14,761 nucleotides of DNA from Candidatus Methylarchaceae archaeon HK01M. Lineage in GTDB: Archaea; Thermoproteota; Nitrososphaeria; Nitrososphaerales; JACAEJ01. The stretch lies in NCBI GenBank assembly GCA_024256245.1, contig JAKLZD010000010.1:1-14761 (forward strand), written 5' to 3'. This document shows, one piece after another, positions 6,082-12,861 of the stretch (position 1 is its first letter; each line of letters opens with the position of its first letter). A program made the translations under genes and the position numbers. The notes beneath the pieces were generated by a model. That model searched no databases and had not been told where the DNA came from. It was given only the letters and a program-made list of their open reading frames with translations.

Positions 6082-6666
6082 ATGAAAAATTCAAAAGAAT
6101 CTATAAGGGTTTGGCTCATAACGGGCAACCCAGGGGTCGGCAAGACAACAGTTCTTATGAAGGCTGTCTATATTATAAGAACCCATGGATACGCAATTGG
6201 TGGGATGTTATCCAGAGAGGTTAGGATCAAAGGTGAGAGGACGGGCTTCGAGTTGGTGGATGTTGCCTCAGGACGAAAAGGAGTGTTGGCATCTATCAAA
6301 CTCAAAACAGGACCCAAGCTTGGCAGATACCGAGTGAATCTCATCGACTTGGCTGAGATAGGAGTGAAGGGGTTGTTGAATGCTATCGATTTCTGCGATG
6401 TAATTGTATGTGATGAAATAGGACCCATGGAACTCTTCAGTCCTGACTTCAGGCGTGCAGTGAAAGTTGTAGTAGAAAGTGGAAAACCCATTCTCGGCAT
6501 CGTACATAAGCGTCTTAACGATCCACTTATCCAAGAGTTAAAGTCGAGGTCCTTTGTTGAAGTGATAGAGGTCACAGAAGATAATAGGGTGAAACTCCCT
6601 AAAATATTGGCTGAGAGAATCTTATCGAAGGTAGAGGACGAATCTCATGCAAGCAAAAGGTTGTAA
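6082..6666 (+). CDS. THEP1-family nucleoside-triphosphatase
   Basis: This is a small P-loop NTPase of the THEP1 family (COG1618), whose members hydrolyse ATP, GTP and other nucleotides; their cellular role is unsettled. The Walker A motif GNPGVGKT lies at residues 15-22. A segment VIVCDEIGPMELFS (about residues 110-123) gives Walker B with the DEIG signature of the family. The GGMLSREVR stretch in the N-terminal third is also characteristic. Length is 194 residues, normal for the family. The gene overlaps rnhB by 20 bases, so the two are probably one transcription unit. The family call is firm; I infer no link to the MCR locus beyond the shared upstream element. Confidence 0.92.
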   Translation: MKNSKESIRVWLITGNPGVGKTTVLMKAVYIIRTHGYAIGGMLSREVRIKGERTGFELVDVASGRKGVLASIKLKTGPKLGRYRVNLIDLAEIGVKGLLNAIDFCDVIVCDEIGPMELFSPDFRRAVKVVVESGKPILGIVHKRLNDPLIQELKSRSFVEVIEVTEDNRVKLPKILAERILSKVEDESHASKRL

Positions 6667-7306
6667 GATAGCAGGGGTAGATGATGCAGGTAGGGGCGCT
6701 GTATTGGGTCCTTTAGTGATAGCAGGTGTGTGTATAAGCAATGATAAGTTGGGACAATTGGGCGAGATAGGCGTGAGAGATTCCAAGTTACTATCTCCAC
6801 ATAGAAGGGCCAAGCTCTACTGTCAGATCATAGATATAGCCAATGATGTATCTTTGATAAAACTTACTCCTGAGCAGATAGATGAGTATGTTTTGAAAGG
6901 AAAGAAGTATGAGAAGTTGAATTATCTTGAGGCTGTCTCTATGGCAAAGGTGATAGAGTCATTGGAGGCGGAAGTAGTATATGTAGATGCATCCGATGTA
7001 GATGTTGAGAGGTTCAAGCAAGATATTTTAAAATCTCTAAAAAGGACGGTCGAATTGGTATCAGTTCATCATGCTGATAGAATTCATCCCATAGTATCTG
7101 CAGCTTCGATAATAGCAAAGGTGAACAGAGATCGTGATCTGTCTGAATTGGCTGATAAGTATGGCTCTATCGGTAGCGGCTATCCTTCTGATCCGAGAAC
7201 TATATATTTCTTGGAAGGATGGCTGAGAGAGCATGGAGATCTACCTCCCTTTGCCAGAAGATCATGGAAAACAGTGAAGAAGCTCCTTAAAAGAAAGATG
7301 GATTAA
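6647..7306 (+). CDS. rnhB: Ribonuclease HII
   Basis: RNase HII cuts the RNA strand of RNA-DNA hybrids and removes single ribonucleotides from DNA. The start at ATG 6647, inside the end of the NTPase gene, places the first catalytic motif at residue 10, as is usual. That motif reads GVDDAGRG rather than GIDEAGRG, so the second acidic residue is Asp13 instead of Glu. The other catalytic acids are present: D12, D114 (YVDAS) and D144 (HHAD). The VSAASIIAKVNRD segment is typical. The C-terminal WKTVKKLL resembles the basic tail of archaeal enzymes. The length of 219 residues is normal. As I recall, the Glu-to-Asp form also occurs in some thaumarchaeal proteins, so the enzyme is likely active. Confidence 0.95.
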   Translation: MQAKGCKIAGVDDAGRGAVLGPLVIAGVCISNDKLGQLGEIGVRDSKLLSPHRRAKLYCQIIDIANDVSLIKLTPEQIDEYVLKGKKYEKLNYLEAVSMAKVIESLEAEVVYVDASDVDVERFKQDILKSLKRTVELVSVHHADRIHPIVSAASIIAKVNRDRDLSELADKYGSIGSGYPSDPRTIYFLEGWLREHGDLPPFARRSWKTVKKLLKRKMD

Positions 7307-7321
7307 TAAAGAGTTAGCACC

Positions 7322-7403
7322 ACAGGAGAACGTAAAGTTAAGGTATATGATCCCTAAAAAGTTTGCTTCCTAAATGTAGATCATGACCTTAAATCTCACC
7401 TGT
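7322..7403. other. Long imperfect hairpin between convergent genes
   Basis: TTAAGGT (7338-7344) pairs with ACCTTAA (7386-7392), and ATGATC (7347-7352) with GATCAT (7379-7384), with a small internal bulge and a 26-base end loop. Further out, ACAGG (7322-7326) pairs with CCTGT (7399-7403) across an internal loop of 11 and 6 bases. The structure fills much of the 140-base gap between rnhB and rlmE, which converge here. It could separate the two transcripts or be a small RNA. Confidence 0.45.
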
Positions 7404-7446
7404 TGTTCTTTACAAAACATAGAGTAGAAGATATTTAAAGTTCAGG

Positions 7447-8049
7447 TTATAATCGATCAGCATATCCTCTGCACAAAAGATACACTTCACTACTTTGAGG
7501 CCTGCTTGCTGGAGGCTTTACGATAATCATAGATTTAAAATCCTTCTTGAGCCTATCCAATAAAGCATCGAAACCCTCTCCTTGGAAGACCTTCAGAATA
7601 GAAGAGCCCCCCTTCTCAAGTATAGATGGGAAGAGTTCGACGACCTTTGAAGTTAGATCTATCTGCCTTGCAACATCGAGCTCCCATATCCCAGATAGAC
7701 TCTGAGATAGATCGGACGTAACTACATCTGCCTTTTTTGGCAACATCTCAATGATCTTATCTTCAATATTCGAGTTTTTTATGTCAGTAACAAAGGTTTT
7801 CACATTTTCAGCGATAGGCTTTACTGGTTTCAGGTCTATCCCAAGAGCAAAACCCTCGGTTCCAATAGCCTTCGATAAGTATTGAAGCCAACCTCCAGGT
7901 GCAGAACCGAAGTCTACAACTATATGTTTGGGCTTAAAGAGCTTGTACTTTTTGTCCATCTGTATGAGCTTGAAGGACGCTCTACTTCTGTAGCCTTCTC
8001 TCTTCGCTATCCTTCTGTAACGGTCTCTCTTTGCTTGGTCCAGCCTCAT
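7447..8049 (-). CDS. rlmE: FtsJ/RlmE-type 23S rRNA 2'-O-methyltransferase
   Basis: This enzyme transfers a methyl group from S-adenosylmethionine to a ribose 2'-OH; bacterial RlmE acts on U2552 of 23S rRNA. The K-D-K-E catalytic set is complete: K27 (SRASFK), D113 (TSDLSQS), K153 (SILKVFQGEG) and E188 (SSEVYLL). The AdoMet-binding loop is VVDFGSAPGGW at residues 44-54. The segment GIWELDVARQIDL is typical of archaeal members. One deviation is SDLSQS where most relatives have SDMAPN; the catalytic Asp itself is kept. Length is 200 residues. The gene is last in a - strand chain, 33 bases after the RPC34-like gene, which fits a joint transcript for RNA modification and transcription proteins. 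Confidence 0.94.
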   Translation of the reverse strand: MRLDQAKRDRYRRIAKREGYRSRASFKLIQMDKKYKLFKPKHIVVDFGSAPGGWLQYLSKAIGTEGFALGIDLKPVKPIAENVKTFVTDIKNSNIEDKIIEMLPKKADVVTSDLSQSLSGIWELDVARQIDLTSKVVELFPSILEKGGSSILKVFQGEGFDALLDRLKKDFKSMIIVKPPASRPQSSEVYLLCRGYADRL

Positions 8050-8082
8050 TTAAGATATTCTAACCGCATCTACGTATAAAGT

Positions 8083-8463
8083 TTAAGGGTCTCCTTCACT
8101 ACTCTGCTTTTCACGGTTCTCCTGAATTACCCAATTCTCAAGCTCGGTACATTTATAGGGAGTCACTATACCGTCTGAAGAGCATTTTTCTTCATCATAG
8201 CAGATTATGCAAGGAGATAGCTCTATAGACTTTATCTGGACTGGTAACTTTAAGGGGATAAGGAGGTATGTCCATCTTCCATCATCCAAGACTTTCTCTC
8301 TTCTTATTATGTTCCTCTTTTCGAGTCTTATAGCCAGCCTCGATCCATCCCTACTTGTAAGCCCAAGCTCCTTCCAGAGAGTACTCTGCAGGATTCCTTC
8401 CTTTCCATGTTCGATTATGAGTTTGTAGACTTTAGACGTTAGGTCGAGGTTCTCTTCTTCCAT
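8083..8463 (-). CDS. RPC34/RPC39-like winged-helix protein with a four-cysteine motif
   Basis: The N-terminal part (about residues 6-70) is a winged-helix domain. The tail holds C85, C88, C94 and C105, spaced C-x2-C-x5-C-x10-C and followed by a conserved Trp. As I recall it, this equals the iron-sulfur motif at the end of human RPC39, the RNA polymerase III subunit needed for initiation. Archaeal RPC34-like proteins are known from Crenarchaeota and Thaumarchaeota. The gene directly follows tfb, which supports a role in transcription. ATG 8463 gives 126 residues; a TTG at 8496 overlaps the tfb stop and would add 11. A more general B-block-binding TFIIIC-like regulator is the alternative reading. 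Confidence 0.8.
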   Translation of the reverse strand: MEEENLDLTSKVYKLIIEHGKEGILQSTLWKELGLTSRDGSRLAIRLEKRNIIRREKVLDDGRWTYLLIPLKLPVQIKSIELSPCIICYDEEKCSSDGIVTPYKCTELENWVIQENREKQSSEGDP

Positions 8464-8488
8464 TCCTATATTCAATATATTAATTATA

Positions 8489-9481
8489 TCAACCAAGATT
8501 TAAGCTCTTATGGTACCTGTCGGCAAGGATCTCGTCACCATCCTTTGGTATAACTTTTAGGTACTGTCTTATCATAAAGTTGTTAAGGATCTCTCGGCTT
8601 CGATTCCTGATCGTAACCTCTGTCACTTCAGCGGCCTCTGCTATCTCCCTCTGAGGAACATGAGCCCCTGATAGCATGGAAGAGATGTATACGAAAGATG
8701 CAGCTATACCAGCAGGAGCCTTACCGTCAAAGATCTTAGAGTTGGATATCTCAGACATAAGGTGGATAGCCAACCTCTCCACCTTTGGGTCGATCTTTAT
8801 GGTATTCACTAGTTTAGAGATATATTTCCCTAGAGATAGAGGGGGGACGTACTCCTTCTCAGTCTCTTTCAGTACGAGTCTGTAGTACTTAGCTATAGTC
8901 CTCTTATCTGCATTTGTAGCCCTGCTAACTTCCTTTAATGAACGACTGACTCTACATTTCCTGCAGGCTAAGTATATGGATGCCCCAGCCATACCCATTA
9001 TCGATCTGCTCTTCGCCACCTTTTTCTTTGCTAAGATCCTGTAGGTGTGGGCCGCTGTCTCTGTAACTGTCTTGGGCAGGTTGAGATTGTTAGAGATTTC
9101 ATTTATCTTAGAAAGGACGGCAGATAGACTCCTCTCTTCTGAAGAGGCGGTTCTTATCCTCTTCTGCCATTTCTTCATCTTCTTAATGCTCATGCGCATG
9201 TAGGGGCTCAAGGATATTCCATGCGAATCCTTCAGTCCGGTTCCTATCACGGTTGTCAGTCCATTATCATGTAATGAGAGGGTTCGAGGTGCTCCAACCC
9301 TGACCTTTCTTTGCTTTTCCTCTAAATCCATAGCTTTCCATTCTGGTCCTTGATATTCGTTGTGATCTTCTACTACAAACCCGCAGGATGAACAGATGAG
9401 TTCTCCCCTGTAACAATCCCCTATGATTGATTTGCCACAGAAGGGACAGGATTTTTGTGAACTTCTATTTCTTCTTTCCAA
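8489..9481 (-). CDS. tfb: Transcription initiation factor TFB (TFIIB homologue)
   Basis: TFB bridges TBP-bound promoter DNA and RNA polymerase. The N-terminal zinc ribbon has C12, C15, C30 and C33; an extra C23 lies between the pairs. A B-reader/linker region follows (EWKAMDLEEKQRKVRVG and DNGLTTVIG). Two cyclin-like repeats then occupy about residues 120-215 and 220-315, the second ending in the EVTEVTIRNRSREI helix-turn-helix that contacts the BRE element. The length of 330 residues is normal. The start is TTG at 9481, inside the end of gar1 (17-base overlap), with AAGGTGTAAGGA just upstream. It heads the transcription part of the gar1-tfb-RPC34-like-rlmE chain. Confidence 0.97.
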   Translation of the reverse strand: MERRNRSSQKSCPFCGKSIIGDCYRGELICSSCGFVVEDHNEYQGPEWKAMDLEEKQRKVRVGAPRTLSLHDNGLTTVIGTGLKDSHGISLSPYMRMSIKKMKKWQKRIRTASSEERSLSAVLSKINEISNNLNLPKTVTETAAHTYRILAKKKVAKSRSIMGMAGASIYLACRKCRVSRSLKEVSRATNADKRTIAKYYRLVLKETEKEYVPPLSLGKYISKLVNTIKIDPKVERLAIHLMSEISNSKIFDGKAPAGIAASFVYISSMLSGAHVPQREIAEAAEVTEVTIRNRSREILNNFMIRQYLKVIPKDGDEILADRYHKSLNLG

Positions 9482-9725
9482 TCCTTACACCTTTTCTCGT
9501 TTTGTTTGAGATCATAACTTTATTACCAGCTGTTGTCTCTAACCTTTCAGCCAAAGGAATAGCAGTTGCATAAGGAGATTTTACGGGTCCTACAACCTCC
9601 GTTACCTTTGCCAGCTTTCTTCCCTTAGAATCGAATAAAATAGTTCCAGATTTGATATATCGATCTACTTTAACTATTAAGCGACCACTTTTAGCCAAAT
9701 GGACAATTTTACCTACTTCCTTCAA
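9465..9725 (-). CDS. gar1: H/ACA RNP protein Gar1
   Basis: Gar1 is the small subunit of the H/ACA ribonucleoprotein that guides pseudouridine formation with Cbf5, Nop10 and L7Ae. The 86 residues form the expected six-stranded beta-barrel pattern: GKIVHLAKSGRLIVKV at the start, a central GTILFDSKGRKLAKV strand pair and GPVKSPYATAIPL, the segment that meets Cbf5. The tail is basic. The start is TTG at 9725; no in-frame ATG lies nearby, and an AT-rich box (TTTAAAAG on the - strand, about 9750-9760) fits a leaderless promoter. The 3' end overlaps tfb by 17 bases. Pairing of gar1 with tfb is common in archaea. Confidence 0.93.
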   Translation of the reverse strand: MKEVGKIVHLAKSGRLIVKVDRYIKSGTILFDSKGRKLAKVTEVVGPVKSPYATAIPLAERLETTAGNKVMISNKTRKGVRIGKKK

Positions 9726-9945
9726 TTCAAGTAGCCCATGACTTCCTTACTTTTAAACTAATTGATGGGTAATGAAATATATTCTAAAAGTTAAATAAAC
9801 TTATGATTTTTATTTAAATAGTCGATATGATGCCTAATTTTCTGAATAATTCTTATGTGATGATCTATATATATTATCGATCATTTTCTATTTTAAATAC
9901 CCGTAAGTGCTAAAACCTTATTTAAGGGTGTCAACATTTCCTATA

Positions 9946-10022
9946 AAAACAGGTTGATTGGGTTGTGGAGCTTTTTTGGGAAAAGCTTTTATGGTCGAAA
10001 GGGCAAAAGAACCTATAACGCC
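9946..10022 (+). ncRNA. Candidate structured RNA
   Basis: GGGTTGTGG (9960-9968) pairs with CTATAACGCC (10013-10022) through nine pairs, two of them G-U, with one bulged G. Stacked directly on it, AGCTTTT (9969-9975) pairs perfectly with AAAAGCT (9981-9987) around a five-base loop. A purine-rich single strand (9993-10010) links the two. A TATA-like TTATTTAA at 9918-9925 predicts a start near 9946. It could be a free RNA or the leader of the gene at 10145. It matches no RNA class I know. Confidence 0.35.
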
Positions 10023-10095
10023 AATTTCAAGGCAGAACGTGGAATTTTAATTAAGATGATCATAAGTATAAGTTCTTTCTGATCGATTAGCAGTT

Positions 10096-10111
10096 TCTAT
10101 CTTAAGATAGA
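10096..10111. promoter_or_regulatory. Perfect 16-base palindrome, candidate operator
   Basis: TCTATCTTAAGATAGA is fully self-complementary and lies 33 bases before the ATG at 10145, where the promoter of a leaderless archaeal gene would be. A dimeric regulator could bind there. The target factor is unknown. Confidence 0.4.
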
Positions 10112-10144
10112 GTATAGAAGTTTGGAGAGAATCATAGATTTTAG

Positions 10145-10792
10145 ATGATTAGAGGATTGAAAGTGAAGGAGTACAGCTCAGGCAGAGCAGGTATTACAAG
10201 ACTCATAGTAGGAGGAATGCATGGTAGAGAGTATGAGGCCAGCAGAAAGATTCTAGATAAGATCAAACCGAACCCTTCAGAGGGTCGAGTTATCGTAGTC
10301 CCTAACATAAACATCTCTGGAAGGAGGTATGTAAGCACCATGAACGCTAATTACATAAAGAGTCCAGCAGGTAGAGTGTATCTCTCAATCCTTGAGAGAT
10401 ACAAGCCCGATGTCGTTGTTGAGTTACATGCATTCAACTCTAAGAGCTATAAAAATCTGGTAAGTTCAGATAGAATCTATAAAAAAGGGGTGCCAAGGCT
10501 TATCCCTTACAGATCAGACCTGCCTATAGAGGATCGGATCTTGCATGGAGGGCCACCACCTTTTGTTAAGGATAGATTTAAGGAAAAATTTAAGGAACAT
10601 GCATCTTACATAACTCTGGAGATACACGAGAAATATGGGAAGGAAGCTGAAAGGACCTTGCGCTTCATTATAAATTCTGTTATAAATTGTAATAGCGTCA
10701 AGGAGATAAGGGAGAAACTTAGGGAGAGGCACAGAGAATCCATGGGAGAGGCAGGAAGACTACTTCTTGATTATCTATCAAGAGCGGATTAA
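10145..10792 (+). CDS. DUF2119-like protein with a zinc-peptidase-type motif
   Basis: The 215-residue protein resembles DUF2119, an archaeal family of unknown function seen mainly in methanogens, as far as I recall. It shows the metal-site pattern of carboxypeptidase/AstE-type hydrolases: GGMHGRE at residues 23-29 (H26-x2-E29) and VVELHAF at 91-97, with H95 as a likely third ligand. The RRYVSTMNANYIKSPAG stretch and ERYKPDVVVELH fit the same family. The C-terminal 50 residues are charged and helical. It has no signal peptide, so it probably acts in the cytoplasm. It stands alone, divergent from gar1 and convergent with srp19, with a palindrome in its promoter region. Substrate unknown. Confidence 0.75.
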   Translation: MIRGLKVKEYSSGRAGITRLIVGGMHGREYEASRKILDKIKPNPSEGRVIVVPNINISGRRYVSTMNANYIKSPAGRVYLSILERYKPDVVVELHAFNSKSYKNLVSSDRIYKKGVPRLIPYRSDLPIEDRILHGGPPPFVKDRFKEKFKEHASYITLEIHEKYGKEAERTLRFIINSVINCNSVKEIREKLRERHRESMGEAGRLLLDYLSRAD

Positions 10793-10829
10793 AAAAACGA
10801 TGATTGAACCCTAGATTTCTATCCTACCT

Positions 10830-11126
10830 TTAATTTTTATATTGCTCACCTTTAACTATGGTCAAAGCCTTGGAGATCTTTTTTAAAGCTACAGATTTTG
10901 GCTTAACCTTTTCGATACATATGTAACCAGAAGGGGCCCAACCTCTCTTAGGGTAGGATGCTACAAAGGGCTTAGGCTCATACCCCGCAATTTTAGCAGC
11001 CTTTACAAGCTCGTCCAAATTTGGGTTCTTGACCGATAGATTGAGAGGGGCTCGCCTCCCTTCTGATCTTTTCAGGCTGGAGTTGAAGTAGTCCAACCAA
11101 AAGACCAGCAGGTTGTAATCCTTCAA
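10830..11126 (-). CDS. srp19: Signal recognition particle 19 kDa protein (SRP19)
   Basis: SRP19 binds the tips of helices 6 and 8 of SRP RNA and lets SRP54 join, for co-translational targeting of membrane proteins. The 98 residues show the family pattern: VFWLDYFNSSLKRSEGRRAP at the start (RNA-contacting SEGRR), NPNLDELVKAAKIAGYEP in the middle and a YPKRGWAPSGYICIEK strand before a basic helix. The start is TTG at 11126, because a stop codon lies directly upstream in frame. It follows rps8e on the same strand after 84 bases and may be co-transcribed with it. SRP RNA is not in this window. Confidence 0.93.
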   Translation of the reverse strand: MKDYNLLVFWLDYFNSSLKRSEGRRAPLNLSVKNPNLDELVKAAKIAGYEPKPFVASYPKRGWAPSGYICIEKVKPKSVALKKISKALTIVKGEQYKN

Positions 11127-11210
11127 TTAACTTCATATCGATACAAGAGATACTCATAGATAAAGAGTTCGTGGGACTTTAACCTAAGAGTATAGGAGTG
11201 TAAAAGGCCA

Positions 11211-11627
11211 CTATTTTGTCAGAATAGCGTTTACTACACCGTCTTGCCCAAGTCTTGATCGGACTCTTGCCATTCCCAACTCTGTTTCGATTATAGCACC
11301 CTTGGTTATTACACCACGTCTATCATAGTCTCTATTGGCCAAGTTCTTGACTACCTTGAGGATCTTTATCTTCTTAACTTTCTTTGTAGAAGGATCGATG
11401 ACATTTGCATAAGAGGCCCTCTTAAGAGACAATTTTATATTACCTCCTCTGACTCTTCTTTTGACAACTTCATCATCTCCTAAAGTAGTTTCAGTAGGGT
11501 ATCTCTTGATCTCGTAGTCCCTCCTCCCTCTGTGAGGGGTTCTTCTGCCACCTGTTGGCTTGCGCTTGGCTAAGTTCTCGATGGGTCTAATGGGCAAAGG
11601 CTCACCACATATCAGGTTCTGTAACAT
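11211..11627 (-). CDS. rps8e: 30S ribosomal protein S8e
   Basis: S8e is a small-subunit ribosomal protein shared by archaea and eukaryotes. Diagnostic stretches are RKPTGGRRTPHRGRR near the start, VRRVRGGN-type spacing at RRVRGGN, and RRGVITKGAIIETELG with GQDGVVNA near the end. The ATG at 11627 directly follows the scpB stop and gives 138 residues with a longer N-terminus than usual. A TTG at 11597 has a GGTGA ribosome-binding site four bases upstream and would give 128 residues starting MPIRPIENLAKRK; I think that is the more likely start. As I recall, the ENLAKRK opening resembles thaumarchaeal S8e more than the euryarchaeal form. The gene is downstream of smc-scpA-scpB. Confidence 0.95.
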   Translation of the reverse strand: MLQNLICGEPLPIRPIENLAKRKPTGGRRTPHRGRRDYEIKRYPTETTLGDDEVVKRRVRGGNIKLSLKRASYANVIDPSTKKVKKIKILKVVKNLANRDYDRRGVITKGAIIETELGMARVRSRLGQDGVVNAILTK

Positions 11628-12245
11628 TTACTTAAATCTTAGGTTTCTTTGCTTTTCAATTATAGATCTTTGTCCTTTAGAAGCCCTCTCCTTCCTCTGA
11701 AGACCGATCTTAAAGAGTTGCTTCTTCATGACTTCAACATCACTACTTAGCCCGAAGTATTCAGAGAAAGCTAACGTAGTCCTGTAGACTTTGGTTCTTC
11801 CAGATGGCTTCCCTGATATGAAACCGAGTTTCTCCAGTGTCTTAAGGTGCGAGTAGGCATGCTTCCCCCTTCGTTCAACAAGGTTCGATCGGGATATGGG
11901 TTGAAAGTAGGCGACGTAAGAAAGGGTCTTAAGGATCGAGGGGGGTATCAAAGGCTTCATCGAGAACCTCTTGGCTATAGGGTTGTACTTTTGTCTCAGT
12001 TGCATAGCAAATCTTCGATCTTCAAGCTCCACAATCTCTATAGCGTTTAAAGTCGAGTTTACAATCCTAGCCAGATTCCTGGCAACCCTTATAATTCTTC
12101 TCTTAGATGTAATGCGTGCAGCGGAAGTCATTTCTTTTGGAGAGAGGGGACGACCGGCTGCGTAAAGGGCAGACTCTATTCTGGCCTGAATTTCACCATC
12201 ATCGAGTGATGTATTGGACTTCTCTCTTGACTTTGATATCTTCAT
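11628..12245 (-). CDS. scpB: Segregation and condensation protein B (ScpB)
   Basis: ScpB is the winged-helix (kite) subunit that dimerises and binds ScpA in the SMC condensin complex, which compacts and separates chromosomes. The segment ARIESALYAAGRPLSPKEM at residues 21-39 is the family opening. A second winged helix is seen in SILKTLSYVAYFQPISRSNLVERRG, which matches the usual conserved turn near the middle of ScpB. The tail (residues 180-205) is strongly basic. Its length of 205 residues is normal. The start at 12245 lies 47 bases inside the end of scpA, and the stop touches the rps8e ATG, so translation is tightly coupled. Confidence 0.9.
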   Translation of the reverse strand: MKISKSREKSNTSLDDGEIQARIESALYAAGRPLSPKEMTSAARITSKRRIIRVARNLARIVNSTLNAIEIVELEDRRFAMQLRQKYNPIAKRFSMKPLIPPSILKTLSYVAYFQPISRSNLVERRGKHAYSHLKTLEKLGFISGKPSGRTKVYRTTLAFSEYFGLSSDVEVMKKQLFKIGLQRKERASKGQRSIIEKQRNLRFK

Positions 12246-12861
12246 CCACCTGCTCTAAAATTATGATGCCTTCTGTTGCAACGAACAGTAAAAGGATGAA
12301 AGATCGAACTGCGTCTAAAAGTTGCATCCCATGGACGTATTCGCTGAAGAGAATCTCATCTTTCTTTTTCAATTCACTCAAAAGATCTGACCTAAACGAG
12401 GAGAGGAGCGCTTCTATCTGAAGGAAGAATGGGTCTACCTCCGGCAATGGCTCAGGCTCTATTAGGCGCTGAGGCTCCTCTTTCTTGGGCTCCGAAACTA
12501 CCTTCTTTATAATTCTTTCAAGGATGGATATCAGCTCGTCCAGAGATGTCGAGTAAAGCTCATGTCTGAAGGGCATCTCAAAAGTTGGGGGTTCAAGGGA
12601 TTTGATAGGTTTCCTCCCTCTCTTAAACTTGAGTTTTTCAAAGAGGAAGAGGGTCTCAACCTTTAATCTATAGATCAATGCCGAAGATATCACTGCTGAA
12701 CCACAAAGACGGAGGTCCAGTAACTCAGAGCCTTCTATAAGGGATGAAAAGATCTCCAAAAGGTTGGCGATATCTAACTCCCAAGGCTTTTGCTTCTTGA
12801 TGGCTTCAGGATTCACCAAGAGATTAAGAGGAGGTCTTGAAAGTGAGTGGCGATCAACCAT
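12199..12861 (-). CDS. scpA: Segregation and condensation protein A (ScpA)
   Basis: ScpA is the kleisin that bridges the two head domains of the SMC dimer. The N-terminal PWELDIANLLEIF (about residues 26-38) is the helical segment that binds the SMC neck, and the block around residues 50-75 (DLRLCGSAVISSALIYRLK) is typical. The middle third is acidic and proline-rich (residues 125-145), as in kleisin linkers. The C-terminal winged helix (about residues 150-215) should bind the SMC head cap. Its 220 residues are on the short side of the family. ATG 12861 overlaps the smc stop by eight bases, and scpB starts inside this gene, so the three subunits are made from one message. Confidence 0.9.
   Translation of the reverse strand: MVDRHSLSRPPLNLLVNPEAIKKQKPWELDIANLLEIFSSLIEGSELLDLRLCGSAVISSALIYRLKVETLFLFEKLKFKRGRKPIKSLEPPTFEMPFRHELYSTSLDELISILERIIKKVVSEPKKEEPQRLIEPEPLPEVDPFFLQIEALLSSFRSDLLSELKKKDEILFSEYVHGMQLLDAVRSFILLLFVATEGIIILEQVDEDIKVKREVQYITR

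Larger units (their letters stand above)
9726..10144. other. Largest gene-free stretch, between gar1 and the DUF2119-like gene
   Basis: These 419 bases between divergent genes carry no open frame I would call a gene. They include the - strand promoter of gar1, an AT-rich part (9760-9900), a foldable segment (9960-10022) and a 16-base palindrome (10096-10111). The last two are listed separately. No tRNA, RNase P RNA or SRP RNA signature is visible. Confidence 0.6.

Noticed and set aside
6168..6575. Antisense open frame of 135 codons opposite the THEP1 NTPase gene
   Set aside because: The sense frame has clear Walker motifs and a normal length, and the antisense product resembles nothing. It is a shadow frame, as are the other long antisense frames over smc, mcrB and hdrD-like genes.
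7322..7414. H/ACA guide RNA in the rnhB-rlmE gap
   Set aside because: The internal loop looks like a guide pocket, but the nearest ACA (7412-7414) is 19 bases from the upper stem, against the usual 14-16, and no kink-turn is visible.
9946..10022. RNase P RNA or SRP RNA in the gar1 upstream gap
   Set aside because: The segment is far too short, and the conserved cores of these RNAs are absent.
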